Assembly (NCBI RefSeq): GCF_018143015.1
Contig: NC_054742.1
Location: 57,917,195 to 57,981,194, forward strand
Reading direction: 5' to 3'
DNA from: Lytechinus variegatus
Taxonomy: Eukaryota; Echinodermata; Echinoidea; Temnopleuroida; Toxopneustidae
Length of the DNA stretch: 64,000 nt
Positions 11,731 to 21,539 of this stretch are shown one piece after another. The stretch's first letter is position 1. Every line of letters starts with the position of its first letter. The notes below the pieces were generated by a model. That model made no database searches. It was not told where the DNA came from and saw only the letters and a list, made by a program, of their open reading frames with translations. Position numbers and translations under genes: made by a program.

Positions 11731-12583
11731 ATTTTTTTTAGTAATCACTTTGTGGTGTCCAAACAGGGAGGTGAGAGTGCACTGAAACCGCGAAGATTAA
11801 GAACAAACTTTTTCCTCTGTCATGCTCTCATACCATGGTCATCTCCTCCACTCTCCCATCTTCCTCATTTTAGCATAGAAATTCTCATCTTTATTTGCCT
11901 GTAGGTACCTAGCTCTCATAAGTTTAATCAATTATTTGTAATATTTCAAAGTAAATCATAAGTCATTCCTAGTATCAAATTCTTGGAGGTCCAAATTTGA
12001 ATAGGCATCCTTTCATATTATAAAAATTCAAAATTAGCAAGCTTTTTTAAACTTAATCCTATATTTCCTGATTATCCAGAAATCATTTTTTCATTAAATA
12101 AAATTTATGGGGTATAGGAAATGCAAAAAAATACAGTGATATTCTTTCACATACCAGAAGGTTTTGTTTATGATTGATTGATATTTTTTCTTTTTGGGAT
12201 GGGGAACGGGCAGGCGAGCAGCTAACCCCCTCCACCATAGCCCTATATACGCCAGAGATAATTAAAAACAGTTTAATAGATATCAACATCCGACATAATG
12301 GAGGTGGATAAAAATAAATCATTGAAAATTGTCATGCCAAAAAATGATTATACAATTTGTACAAAAACATGAATTTTGTACAAAATTGGGGATCTCCAAC
12401 CACCCCACTCCCTTTCAAGCAATACACCAGTGGGGTGGTCTTGGGCTTACGAGCGATTGAGTTGTCGTTTTGCATATTATAACCACGAGTCTTTTTTTTA
12501 TTTGTACAAAAAAAAAAGTTTTGAATACCAGAATGCTCCTTGAACATGCGACCTATACGTTCCATGAAGTAGGCATGCCGGAA

Positions 12584-12654
12584 GCACTGGTGGTTCAGTG
12601 GTAGAATTCTCGCCTGCCACGCGGGTGGCCCGGGTTCGATTCCCGGCCAGTGCA
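12584..12654 (+). tRNA. tRNA-Gly-GCC: tRNA-Gly (anticodon GCC)
   Basis: Full 71-nt gene of the GCACTGG type in the last position of unit B. A T7 terminator starts at the next base. Confidence 0.97.
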
Positions 12655-13548
12655 TTTTTTTCCTGTAATCTATAGTCTAAAAGTGCCAAGATTAAGACCT
12701 CAAGGGAAAATTTCTTCCAATAAACTCAATGACAGACACAGAGCATCTTATACCATAGGCCAATCTTCTTTATTTAATCACATGACAAAAGCATATATAT
12801 TCCTATATTTGCATGCATGTGATTTAAATAATTATGCCTCCTTAAAACAAAAAAAATCTCAGATTATTATCTCACGCAGTAAATCAGTATTCAGTTATTG
12901 ATTTTAATTCTTGGAGAACAAAATTTGAATAAGCATCTTCTAATATTATAAAACTGATATGGTGAGCTTTTCTTCTCACTTATCTGAAATCTTGATATCA
13001 AGCATTCCATCCTTGATATTAAGAAATTATTATATTGTATTTTTTATTGTATAAAAGATATGAGATTGGAAGTACAATACATTTATTTTCTTTTAATTCA
13101 GAGTGATTTTGTATTAATTGATTGGTTTTCCTTTATTAGGGGGGGGGGGGGCAGGCAAGCAGCTAACTCACTCCCACCGTCATACGGCAGGCCATGCATA
13201 TCTACGCAAGAGATAATAAAAACAGTTTAATTATAGATATGATTCAACATCCGACACAATAGAGGTGGATGTAAAAAAAATGTAAATCATTGAGAATTAT
13301 CATGCTAATTAAAATAATAATTGCAACTTCACAAGAACTTAAATTTGTGTACAAATTGGGGTATCCAACCACCCCACTCCCTTTAGAGCAATACGCCGAG
13401 GGGGGGGGTGGATTTAGAAGCGATTGAGTTACTATTTTAACATGAGGCATCTTTTCTTTTAATTCTACAAAATGATAATTAAAAAAGGTTTTGAATAAGG
13501 GTATAATCTTTGAATATGGGACCTAAATTCCCATTTATTGACACGAAA

Positions 13549-13577
13549 GCACTGGTAGTGTGAGTGGTAGAATTCTC
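13549..13577 (+). pseudogene. tRNA-Gly 5' remnant, copy C
   Basis: Third occurrence of the dead 5' half, with the same altered D arm as at 7890 and 11035. Confidence 0.85.
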
Positions 13578-13884
13578 AAAAACAGCTCAGTAGATATTAT
13601 GATTCAACACATTTCATGATATAAAGGAGGATCAAATTCACTGAAAATTATTATGCTCATTAAGATCTATATATAAAACCATATCAACCAAAACTAGGTT
13701 TTTTGTACAAAGTAAGGGGTCTCCCACAACCCTATCTACCCGACTCTTTTGGGTCGGAATTTGATCAAGCATAACAAATTATAATCACGATTTGTGAAGG
13801 TGATGGGCAAACTATCATTTGGGGCAAGCTGGCTATGTAGCTATTTTTCCCAAGCGAATAATGAGACCAAAATAATTTCATTTG

Positions 13885-14076
13885 TACACTCTTAAAAATG
13901 TTGGGCAACATGCTGTCCACACAGCAATTGGTTGAAATTTTATTCAATTCTGAGTAGTTTTAAACCAATAATGTGTGCTTTGGGTGAAAACTATATTGGT
14001 TGAAAACTACCGAGAGTTTGATATTCTTTAACCAATTGCTGTGTGGACAGTATGTTGCCCAACATTTTAAAGAGTA
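13885..14076. mobile_element. Small TIR MITE in unit C
   Basis: Third copy of the inherited fold-back. This version keeps the better terminus TACACTCTTAAAAATG and an ungapped inner arm (ACACAGCAATTGGTT), so it is the best guide to the original element. Confidence 0.75.
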
Positions 14077-14131
14077 CAAGTAGTATGACCTTCGAACATT
14101 GCAGTTACGTTCCGCATCTTCAGGCGTGTAA

Positions 14132-14202
14132 GCACTGGTGGTTCAGTGGTAGAATTCTCGCCTGCCACGCGGGTGGCCCGGGTTCGATTCCCGGCCAGTG
14201 CA
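14132..14202 (+). tRNA. tRNA-Gly-GCC: tRNA-Gly (anticodon GCC)
   Basis: Full 71-nt gene of the GCACTGG type in the middle position of unit C. A T8 terminator lies at 14204-14211. The sequence homology with units A and B stops just after it. Confidence 0.97.
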
Positions 14203-14933
14203 ATTTTTTTTCTGTAATATTTTTGTAATGTCTGAAGCGATGCGTCCAGTGGAGAATGACACCCCCGGTAAAGTGAAACACGTTTGACTATAAGTTTGAT
14301 GTGTTTTCTAATTTAAAGAAATCAATTAAAAATGGTTTATTATTAAATGTCGCAGCCGAAGGCTGATTGAACATGACTGTGTACAATTTACAATACTTGA
14401 ATGACGCGTGATGTCACATAAGGGCAAAATAATTTCTTCTGATACAATAAAATTATCTTGGCAAGGCCCTGGGAACGATTTTTCGTAGGGGCTGCTGGTA
14501 TGGAATTAAATTTTGACAAGCAAAAAAAAGTGGGGGGGGGGGTCACTACAGAATAAAGGTTATTTTGGTTATTTTTCTACTTTTTAGCATATCAACCTGA
14601 TTTCCAGTGGTGCCATCGATGGTGTATTTATAACACACGCAGCACCCCGGGAAATTCTTTGGAGGTGTTTCAGCGCCTCACCTCGCAGGACCATGGATAT
14701 TAGGCTGAGAGTCAATGCCTGGGATAAAAACTTGATAAGAATTAGACTGATGACGATGCTCTACAAATCCATTCGAGCGCCATCTATTTATGATCTTACT
14801 AGTGAACGTGGCGGAAACATTTTCCTCTTCCCATGTTTCTGACACGAATAAAGACTAAAATACTCCAAGTTCATCAGGATGTCAGACAAATTTAGGCCAT
14901 GGAATGTAGAACTAATTTTGATTGAATGTGAGC

Positions 14934-15004
14934 GCATTGGTGGTTCAGTGGTAGAATTCTCGCCTGCCACGCGGGTGGCCCGGGTTCGATTCCCGGCCAA
15001 TGCA
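14934..15004 (+). tRNA. tRNA-Gly-GCC: tRNA-Gly (anticodon GCC)
   Basis: Full 71-nt gene with acceptor GCATTGG paired to CCAATGC, unlike the other plus-strand genes. Its 5' flank (about 14770-14933) matches the 5' flanks of the minus-strand genes at 4281 and 5593. It therefore belongs to the left block by descent but lies inverted at the far side of the array. T4 at 15010-15013. Confidence 0.97.
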
Positions 15005-15527
15005 AGTTGTTTTGTTTTTGTTTTAAAGAGTATTGGTTTCAAAAGTCTTCATTTCACATTATAAACCTTCATCTTTTTCGTTGTGAAGGGTTTACTTTGG
15101 GCTGAAAATAGTACTGTTTTAATAGATATAGTTATATCAGACAAACAAAACTGATAAATGTACCAAATTTGACAAGGAATGACAAAGTCATGGCATATTA
15201 AACAGAAGTTTTTCATTATATCGTAGATAACGTTCTTTTCACGTCTTCATGAATATGTAATTAGTGATAGTTGAAGACGCCTTTCTTTTGTATTTAGATA
15301 TAAAAAAAGATTCTATAGAGATTGTATAGAGATTGTATATACTTTGCCTAACAAAATTATAGAAGGGTCAGTCATCTATTTTCAAATAATGTTTTCACTC
15401 GAAAAAGCAACGATATGACTTTTGCATGATATTCTCTACGTCATTGAGCTCGTTTGTAAGAAAGTTCCAAAGGATGGCGCTTTTAGAAACACACTTTTGA
15501 CATAACAAAAAAATGTTACCAAAAACT

Positions 15528-15598
15528 TGCACTGGCCGGGAATCGAACCCGGGCCACCCGCGTGGCAGGCGAGAATTCTACCACTGAACCACCAGTGC
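15528..15598 (-). tRNA. tRNA-Gly-GCC: tRNA-Gly (anticodon GCC)
   Basis: Full 71-nt gene of the GCACTGG type, first of the right minus-strand block. A T5 terminator is at 15521-15525 (A on the plus strand). Its 3' flank, from about 15414, recurs at the next two genes. Confidence 0.97.
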
Positions 15599-16467
15599 TT
15601 GCGTACCGAAAAAGGGAAACGTAGGTCACATTGTGTTCTCCAATACTCTGGAACTTTAACAAATATGAAAAAAAAAACAATATTTTGACTCATGCTTACA
15701 ATGTGGAAAATAATTTCGCAGTTGCTTCTTGGTCCAAGTTCTCCCATCGCTGTTTTGTTGGGAAGGGAATTGTGTCGTTGGAGATCCTAAATTTTGTACA
15801 AAACTTTATTTTTTGTCGAATATTTTAATTACATTTTATCAAGATAATTTTCTTTGACTTCCGTTTGTCTTCCTGTATTGTGTCGGGTGTTGAATTATAT
15901 ATATATGCATTAAGTGGGGTTTATCATTACTGGTGTAAAGGACTAATGAAATTGGACCTACCCCCTAAACACGAATGAATAAATAAATATACAAACGAAC
16001 AAATAAAGAAATGAATAAGTAAGTAAAGGAATACTTTATTGTATTTCAAACCTCGTTATTTTTCATTATCTTTTCTTAAATACCAGACCAATTTGACTTT
16101 TGACACGCTAAAATTTATGTTTTCTTTTTCGAAAATTTTATCACCCTTAATTTCAAGGTTATCTTATCGAGTTCACTCGAAATTTTCCGCAAAACCAGAT
16201 TGTATAGAAAACTCAGAACTATCGAATTTCTCTCTCATTACAGCATTTATTTTTTGCCTCAAAATCATTGAGATGAGAAATACTAAAACTTTGCCTATAA
16301 GGGTCAGTCATCTGACTACTTTTATGTTTTCACAGGAAAAAGCAACATGACCTTTGCATGATATTCTCTATGTCATTGAGCTCGTTGGAAAAAAATTACC
16401 CCTGTGTTCCAAATCTTGGCGCTTTTAGAAATCTACTTTTGACATAACAAAAAATGTTACTAAAACT

Positions 16468-16538
16468 TGCACTGGCCGGGAATCGAACCCGGGCCACCCG
16501 CGTGGCAGGCGAGAATTCTACCACTGAACCACCAGTGC
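16468..16538 (-). tRNA. tRNA-Gly-GCC: tRNA-Gly (anticodon GCC)
   Basis: Full 71-nt gene of the GCACTGG type and middle gene of the right block. T4 at 16462-16465. Confidence 0.97.
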
Positions 16539-17191
16539 TTGCATGTTGTAGAGGGAACGTTGGTCTCAACATTGTGATTATACTGTTCATCAAACTCCTT
16601 GTACTGCACAAAAAAAATGTTTCATACTCCAAAGTCCAATGTACAAAACAATATCATAGTTGCATGTCAGTCCAAGTTCGCTCATTGCTGTCTTGTTAGA
16701 AAGTGGGTAGTGGGTTGGAGACCATAAATTTTGGACAAAAACTCGTTTTTTAAAGATTATTTGAATGATTTCCATTTCTCTTCCTATATTGTGTCGGGTA
16801 AAGCATATACATAAAATTATGTTTATAATGACTGGTGCAAGATTGCTAGAATGGTACATAGCTGCACCCCCCCATTACATGTGGATCAAAATGAAATAAA
16901 TATATACTGTAATTTCAAACCTCGTTATTTTCTTTTCTTAATTACCAGACCGCCGATTTGACTTTTGACACGATCTTTTTGTAAACTTTTTCGAAAATTT
17001 CATTACCCTATGCAGGGTTAGCTTGCTAAGTTCGCTCAAAATTTTCCGAAAAAGAGATTGTATAGAGAACTCAGCACTTTTGCATGATATTCTCTGTCAT
17101 TTGGCTCGTTGGAAAAAAATACCCTTCAGGTCCAAATCTTGGCGCTTTTAGAAATCCACTTTTGACGTAAAAACAAGTATTATTAAAAATT

Positions 17192-17262
17192 TGCACTGGC
17201 CGGGAATCGAACCCGGGCCACCCGCGTGGCAGGCGAGAATTCTACCACTGAACCACCAGTGC
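17192..17262 (-). tRNA. tRNA-Gly-GCC: tRNA-Gly (anticodon GCC)
   Basis: Full 71-nt gene of the GCACTGG type and last gene of the array. A T5 terminator is at 17185-17189. No tRNA-like sequence follows to the right. Confidence 0.97.
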
Positions 17263-17639
17263 TTTCATACCGAAAATGTGGAACGTGGGCTCAATGTCTC
17301 CAAAAAATTACATGTATTTCGAACAAAATTGAATTTTGAGTGATGTTTCCATGGCAATCTTTAACCAAGCGCAGGAGCAGGGCTTCAGGCATGGCCATAG
17401 GCGGCGGAAGCGGGGGGACGGGGTCCTGTCCCCCCTAAATTTGAGGTGGGGGACAGACACCCCCTAAGATTTCTGTTGATAACCCTTTTTTAATTATTTT
17501 TTTGCTTTTCAATTTTGTTTCAGGTGGACCCCCCTAAAATTTGTGTGGTCCCCAAAAACAAAAAAAAATTGGTTGATAACCTTTTTTTTTTTGCTTGTCC
17601 AATTTTTACCTGCGCCCATCCCAAATTTCAGGTGGACCC

Positions 17640-17752
17640 CTGTTGCACCCACAAATGTAATAACGCCCACAAAATTATGTAATAACGCCCACAAATGTAA
17701 TAACACTTTACCCACAAATGTAATAATTTCACCCACAAATGTTATAATTTAG
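17640..17752. repeat. Short tandem repeat, CCCACAAATGTAATAA units
   Basis: Four or five degenerate copies of a roughly 24-bp unit containing CCCACAAATGTAATAA. It follows a C/G-rich stretch (17400-17640) that looks like the end of an unidentified repeat. Confidence 0.6.
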
Positions 17753-17817
17753 AAGGGATTTTTGGCAAATCCGTTCTAAACTAAAATCCTATAGTAATGC
17801 GTTCATATAGCACAAAA

Positions 17818-18297
17818 GTGCAAAGTCTCTTTTCCTGACCCGGTTAATTAACAAATTATAATATAAGTCCAAAGTCTTTTTTCCAGACCCGGTTGTTAAA
17901 AAAATTATAATATAAGCCCAAAGTCTTTATTCAAGACCCGGTTTTTCAAAAATTATAATATAAATCCATAGTCTATATTCCAGACCCGGTTGTTTCAAAA
18001 ATAATAATATAAGCCCAATGTCTTTATTCCAGACCCGGTTGCTTAAAAAGTAACAATATAAGCCCAAAGTCTTTATTCCACACCCGGTTGTTTCAAAAAT
18101 TATAACATAAGTCCAAAGTTTTTTCTCCAGACCCGGTTGTTTCAAAAATTGTTGTTGTTGTTGTTGTTTTAGCTTATACGGCGCGTGTCATTCAGTAGTG
18201 AATATTTGCGCCATTATTTATTTATATTATAATATAAGCCCAATGTCTTTATTCCAGACCCTGTTGTTTCAAAAATTATAATATAAGCCCAATGTAG
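17818..18297. repeat. 49-bp satellite array
   Basis: About eight direct copies of a 49-bp unit with core CAGACCCGGTTGTTTCAAAA and ATAATATAAGCCCAAAG. The units differ at scattered positions. Between the seventh and eighth copies lies a foreign insertion (18150-18227). Short minus-strand frames across the array only translate the repeat and are not genes. Confidence 0.9.
18150..18227 (-). mobile_element. Retroposon tail-like insertion with (AAC)n end
   Basis: About 78 bp interrupting the 49-bp satellite. Read on the minus strand, it contains GCGCCGTATAAGCTAAAACA and ends in an AAC microsatellite, as expected for the 3' end of a heavily 5'-truncated LINE or SINE. Parent family unknown. Confidence 0.5.
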
Positions 18298-18319
18298 ATA
18301 ATGTATCTCATATGGTTGT

Positions 18320-18930
18320 ACGAGCGCGAAGCGCGAACTGAAATTCTTTGATATTTTATGTCTTTAGAACTGAAGACATTGAGCAGTTTTTATAATCATG
18401 AACAAAGATAAGTATCCAACTACACAATGGAAGCGCGATCCGAAATTTTATTATAGTGACATGAAAAGGGATTCAATTAGGACTGTTTTTAGTGATTAAT
18501 GAAGAGGATACAAGTATTTAACAATTAAATAATGAGGGTGCGAAGCGCGAGCTCAAAATTTTGATATTTAATTCCGACCTGACTGAAAACTGGACAGTCT
18601 AAGCGCGTTATTATGTGTCTCAATAATTAAATGCGAGCGCGAAGCACGAGCTTAAACTTTTGATATACTGACATGATAAACTGATAAAGGAGCAGTTTGA
18701 AAAATTTTGGAAAGAATTTCCACAGAGGATAGGTATCTCACAAATCAAACAGCGCGAGCTGAAAATTTTGATATAACAATTTGTGTAAATCAAACAAAAT
18801 AATAAAAGCTTGATGTGCGAGTTAAAATATTGTGTGCAAATTGATTTCAAAACTGGATATATTAGGTTCGTTTAATCCTCTTGAATGGGATTCATTACAC
18901 AGGCAATGCGAGCGCGAAGCGCGAGCGAAT
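18320..18930. repeat. Degenerate repeats with GCGCGAAGCGCGAGC core
   Basis: Seven or so dispersed copies of a near-palindromic core (GAGCGCGAAGCGCGAGC), often followed by TGAAAATTTTGATAT, spaced roughly 90-130 bp apart. This reads as an old, diverged tandem array. The CG-rich core stays recognisable while the linker has decayed. Confidence 0.7.
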
Positions 18931-19250
18931 TTTTTATATAAAGTCTATTTTTCCAATTATTTTTCCCCCCACCTTTTTCTTGCTTCCTTTCGGGGTCGGG
19001 CCGGCCGTTACGAGGCTGTAAATTACACATCATAGGTATAATACCTCTTTCTTACTTTTCTTTCTGTTTTTCATAGTTTTTATCAAGTTAAAGAGTACAC
19101 TTTTTTCTGCAGGTTGTCAAAAAATAGGGGGGGGGCCGGGCCGGCTCGGCCCCCTCCTGGATCCGCGCCTGTTTAAGGGTGTTGTTGCATTGGATGGTAC
19201 AATGTCTTTATCTGTGAGCACAAATGATGGATAGAATAACCATGGTGGAA

Positions 19251-19452
19251 CAGGGGCGGCGAAGCGAAGTTGAAAGTGGAAGGGGGTAGGGGCACAGGAA
19301 AAAGTGCACCTTTTTTTCGAAAGTGAAGTAATTTTTCGTTAGGGGGCAGCACACGTAATTTTTTTCGGAAAAACTCGAAAGCGAGGGAGCGAAGCGACCG
19401 AGCTTATCATTGACGCGCATTGTGCCCCCGCCCCCCAGGATCGCCGCCCCTG
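19251..19452. mobile_element. hAT-like MITE, 202 bp
   Basis: Ends CAGGGGCGGCG in inverted orientation, with flanking 8-mers TGGTGGAA (19243-19250) and TAGTGGAA (19453-19460) that match at 7 of 8 positions. The CAGGG start and an 8-bp duplication fit the hAT superfamily. The interior is CG-rich and has no coding capacity. Confidence 0.7.
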
Positions 19453-19639
19453 TAGTGGAATGCTAGAGAAAATATAATTTGTCCATAATCTTTTTCCCCA
19501 TCTTGCACTGGAGTCTGTAACCAAACGGTTTATGGGGTTAACTTATAACTGCCAGCATGGTTTGATGTGTTTAATCAGTGGATGATTGCAGTGTGTCTTT
19601 GTTTATTTGTATGAACTTGCTCGATAGCATTTGTCTCCT

Positions 19640-20700
19640 TTTATCTAATGGGGTTTTTCCCATTTCCACCTGCACTGAAACTAGCAAAGTTAATATATTG
19701 GCACATATTCTGAGTGCTCGATATTGTATTAAGTGGAGCATCTCCTAGGTCTCCTCTTCCTGCCTTGTAATAATATTGGTATCCATAATCAAAGAGTGGT
19801 CGAATAATCGCACTGTTGACAGTTAATAAGGACTTAAACGAACTTCCCCCATCTTCTTGCACTTCGCAATATGTTCAATTTTTGTTTGAACCATATTTTC
19901 TCTATTGGGTACCAAGTCAATTTGCTATCAGTTATCAACTTTAGAAAACTATAGTTTTATCAGTATCGCTTCCTTCCAACTTGATTAGAGGTGGGATGAC
20001 ATTTATGCACTCCTTGCCATACTGGTACAGTCTTCCCCAATGGAAAACTTAAATCTTCACTCTTTAAATCAGGAACACACAAAACACATCGTAAAAATTG
20101 TATTCTTATAGTCAAATATCATATCTACATGCTTCCCTGATAACAACATTGCACAGTCATCCGCGTAAATTATCGTCACTTTGGTATCTCTTTATCATGA
20201 TATCATATAAGAGAGTGCTCATACTCCCCTGGGGGAGTCCGTTCTGTATTTGGATTGTTCTGGATTCTATATTTGCAACTTATATTTGAAAAGTATATTC
20301 TGTTAAGTAATTTTTCGTATTTCCTTCCATAACACATTGATTTTTAGTGTTTAATCCTATCATCCAAAGACTGTCCATATTTAGTCCTTTCGACATAAAA
20401 AAAACCTCTAAGTGTGTGCTCACTATGCATTAATTATTAATAGCTTTTACGATTTGATTTTTTTAGCCTGACAATATCGTTAGTGTTGCTTCGCCCTTTT
20501 CTAAAACCGCTGGGGAAATCAGGCAATAAGTTATCTCCAGTGTAATCATACTTCCTATCATGCTTTAGCGAAGCACAATGTGAGTGATATTGGTCTGTAA
20601 AAAGAAATATTTTGGAGTCCTTACCAGATTTCAGAATTAACACTATCAGAGAATGTTTTAGAAGATTAGGGATATTCCCCCGGTTTTAATATTTCCATAT
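19640..20700 (-). mobile_element. Decayed LINE, reverse transcriptase region
   Basis: Read on the minus strand, four collinear pieces of a non-LTR reverse transcriptase appear in the right order. These are SGFRKGRSNTND (about 20485-20520), NGLPQGS (about 20225-20250), the catalytic block VTIIYADDCAML (about 20150-20185) and a thumb or C-terminal piece NSAIIRPLFDYGYQYY (about 19770-19815). They lie in different frames with intervening stops, so the element is dead. The motif style fits the Jockey/CR1 side of the LINE tree, but I cannot assign a clade firmly. No endonuclease or intact 3' tail was found. Confidence 0.8.
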
Positions 20701-21439
20701 TCCCCTAATTACATTCTCAACATAATACACATAATAATTTATATATCCCATACATCTTTCGATGTATGGGATGCCGGATTGTATTTTATCCTTTCCTAGA
20801 GCAGTCCACTTGGTGGATTTGACTGCCTACTCAAATTTATTTATCGAAAATTTTGAATTTTAAAGCTCCCTACAGTGGGGGAAGGGGGGCTCCTCCCCCA
20901 CCTCCATTCTTGAACATAGATCATACCTTAGTTCTTTATGACTGTGTTTGTAAATGGTTGAGGAGTTCTTGCCCATTATGGGCTCTGTGAATTCCATTTG
21001 AGAATGGATAGGAAATGACAAAGAAAGTCTTTGCCATGTTGTGTTCAATGCCTCTGTAATTGAATCTTGTTGCTGCAGTCTAGATCAAGTCGTCGATCAC
21101 TTATATATATTTCCCTTCTTTAAAAGACATGATTATCTTTATCATCGGTTAAATTCATGCAGTTTGGACTTGGCTATAGTACGGGTTCAAAGTTGGTGGT
21201 CTGTCGGTGGACCTACACGTGTGTTCGGGCTGCCGCAGGAAGAAGCAAGCAAGCCTCGGAATTATTTACTGGAAAGATGTTTTCTTTGAAATCGATGGTG
21301 ATTTAGAGGTGAGTCACCATATTTATTCATTTGTTTCTCGCCTGGATTCTTCAATCACTTATGAGTGGATGATATATGATATAAAGTGATGAGAATTTTA
21401 TTTTTATTTCGTTTCTCAGTGGCGGTGCCAGTGGACAGT

Positions 21440-21539
21440 GTGCATACGGTACCGTACGGTAACCGAGTCCGGACGAGAGAGCTCCGGCGCGGCCCGCTGT
21501 AGTTGTAGCCGCCGGCCCGGAGCTGTCTGAGTTCCCTGG
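21440..21539. promoter_or_regulatory. GC/CpG-rich stretch at LTR insertion site
   Basis: About 100 bp with many CG dinucleotides (for example GGACGAGAGAGCTCCGGCGC) in otherwise AT-rich DNA. It ends at the retrotransposon target site CTGG. Across the insertion the host sequence continues as GTTAGAGGCGACTGGG (32134 onward). It could be part of a CpG-rich promoter or first exon. No gene model proves that. Confidence 0.35.

Larger units (their letters stand above)
10347..12874 (+). repeat. Tandem duplication unit B (tRNA-Gly array)
   Basis: A 2.53-kb direct repeat of unit A containing a tRNA remnant (11035), the small MITE (11401-11596) and tRNA genes at 11660 and 12584. It preserves the empty site of the fold-back element found in unit A. 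The two units differ mainly by homopolymer length and a few small indels, which indicates recent duplication. Confidence 0.9.
12875..14202 (+). repeat. Tandem duplication unit C, partial
   Basis: Third copy of the array unit, starting with the same CGCAGTAAATCAG word and ending at the middle tRNA (14132). The last third of the unit is missing. It has more small differences than A has from B, so it is the older branch. Confidence 0.85.
15414..17262 (-). repeat. Right tRNA-Gly tandem block (three units)
   Basis: Three direct repeats with spacings of 940 and 724 bp, each ending in a tRNA-Gly. The shared flank includes TTTTGCATGATATTCTCT, GGCGCTTTTAGAAA and CACTTTTGACATAACA, followed by the gene. 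A second shared block (TTTCAAACCTCGTTATTTT) lies at about 16046 and 16914. The units have diverged by several indels and are older than units A and B. Confidence 0.85.

Noticed and set aside
2413-16699. Many short open frames containing GNRTRATRVAGENSTTEPP or its reverse-strand counterpart
   Set aside because: These are translations through the tRNA-Gly genes. The shared peptide comes from the conserved tRNA sequence and is not a protein family.
17818-18297. CRISPR-like direct repeat array
   Set aside because: Repeats are contiguous with no unique spacers, and the DNA is eukaryotic. It is a satellite.
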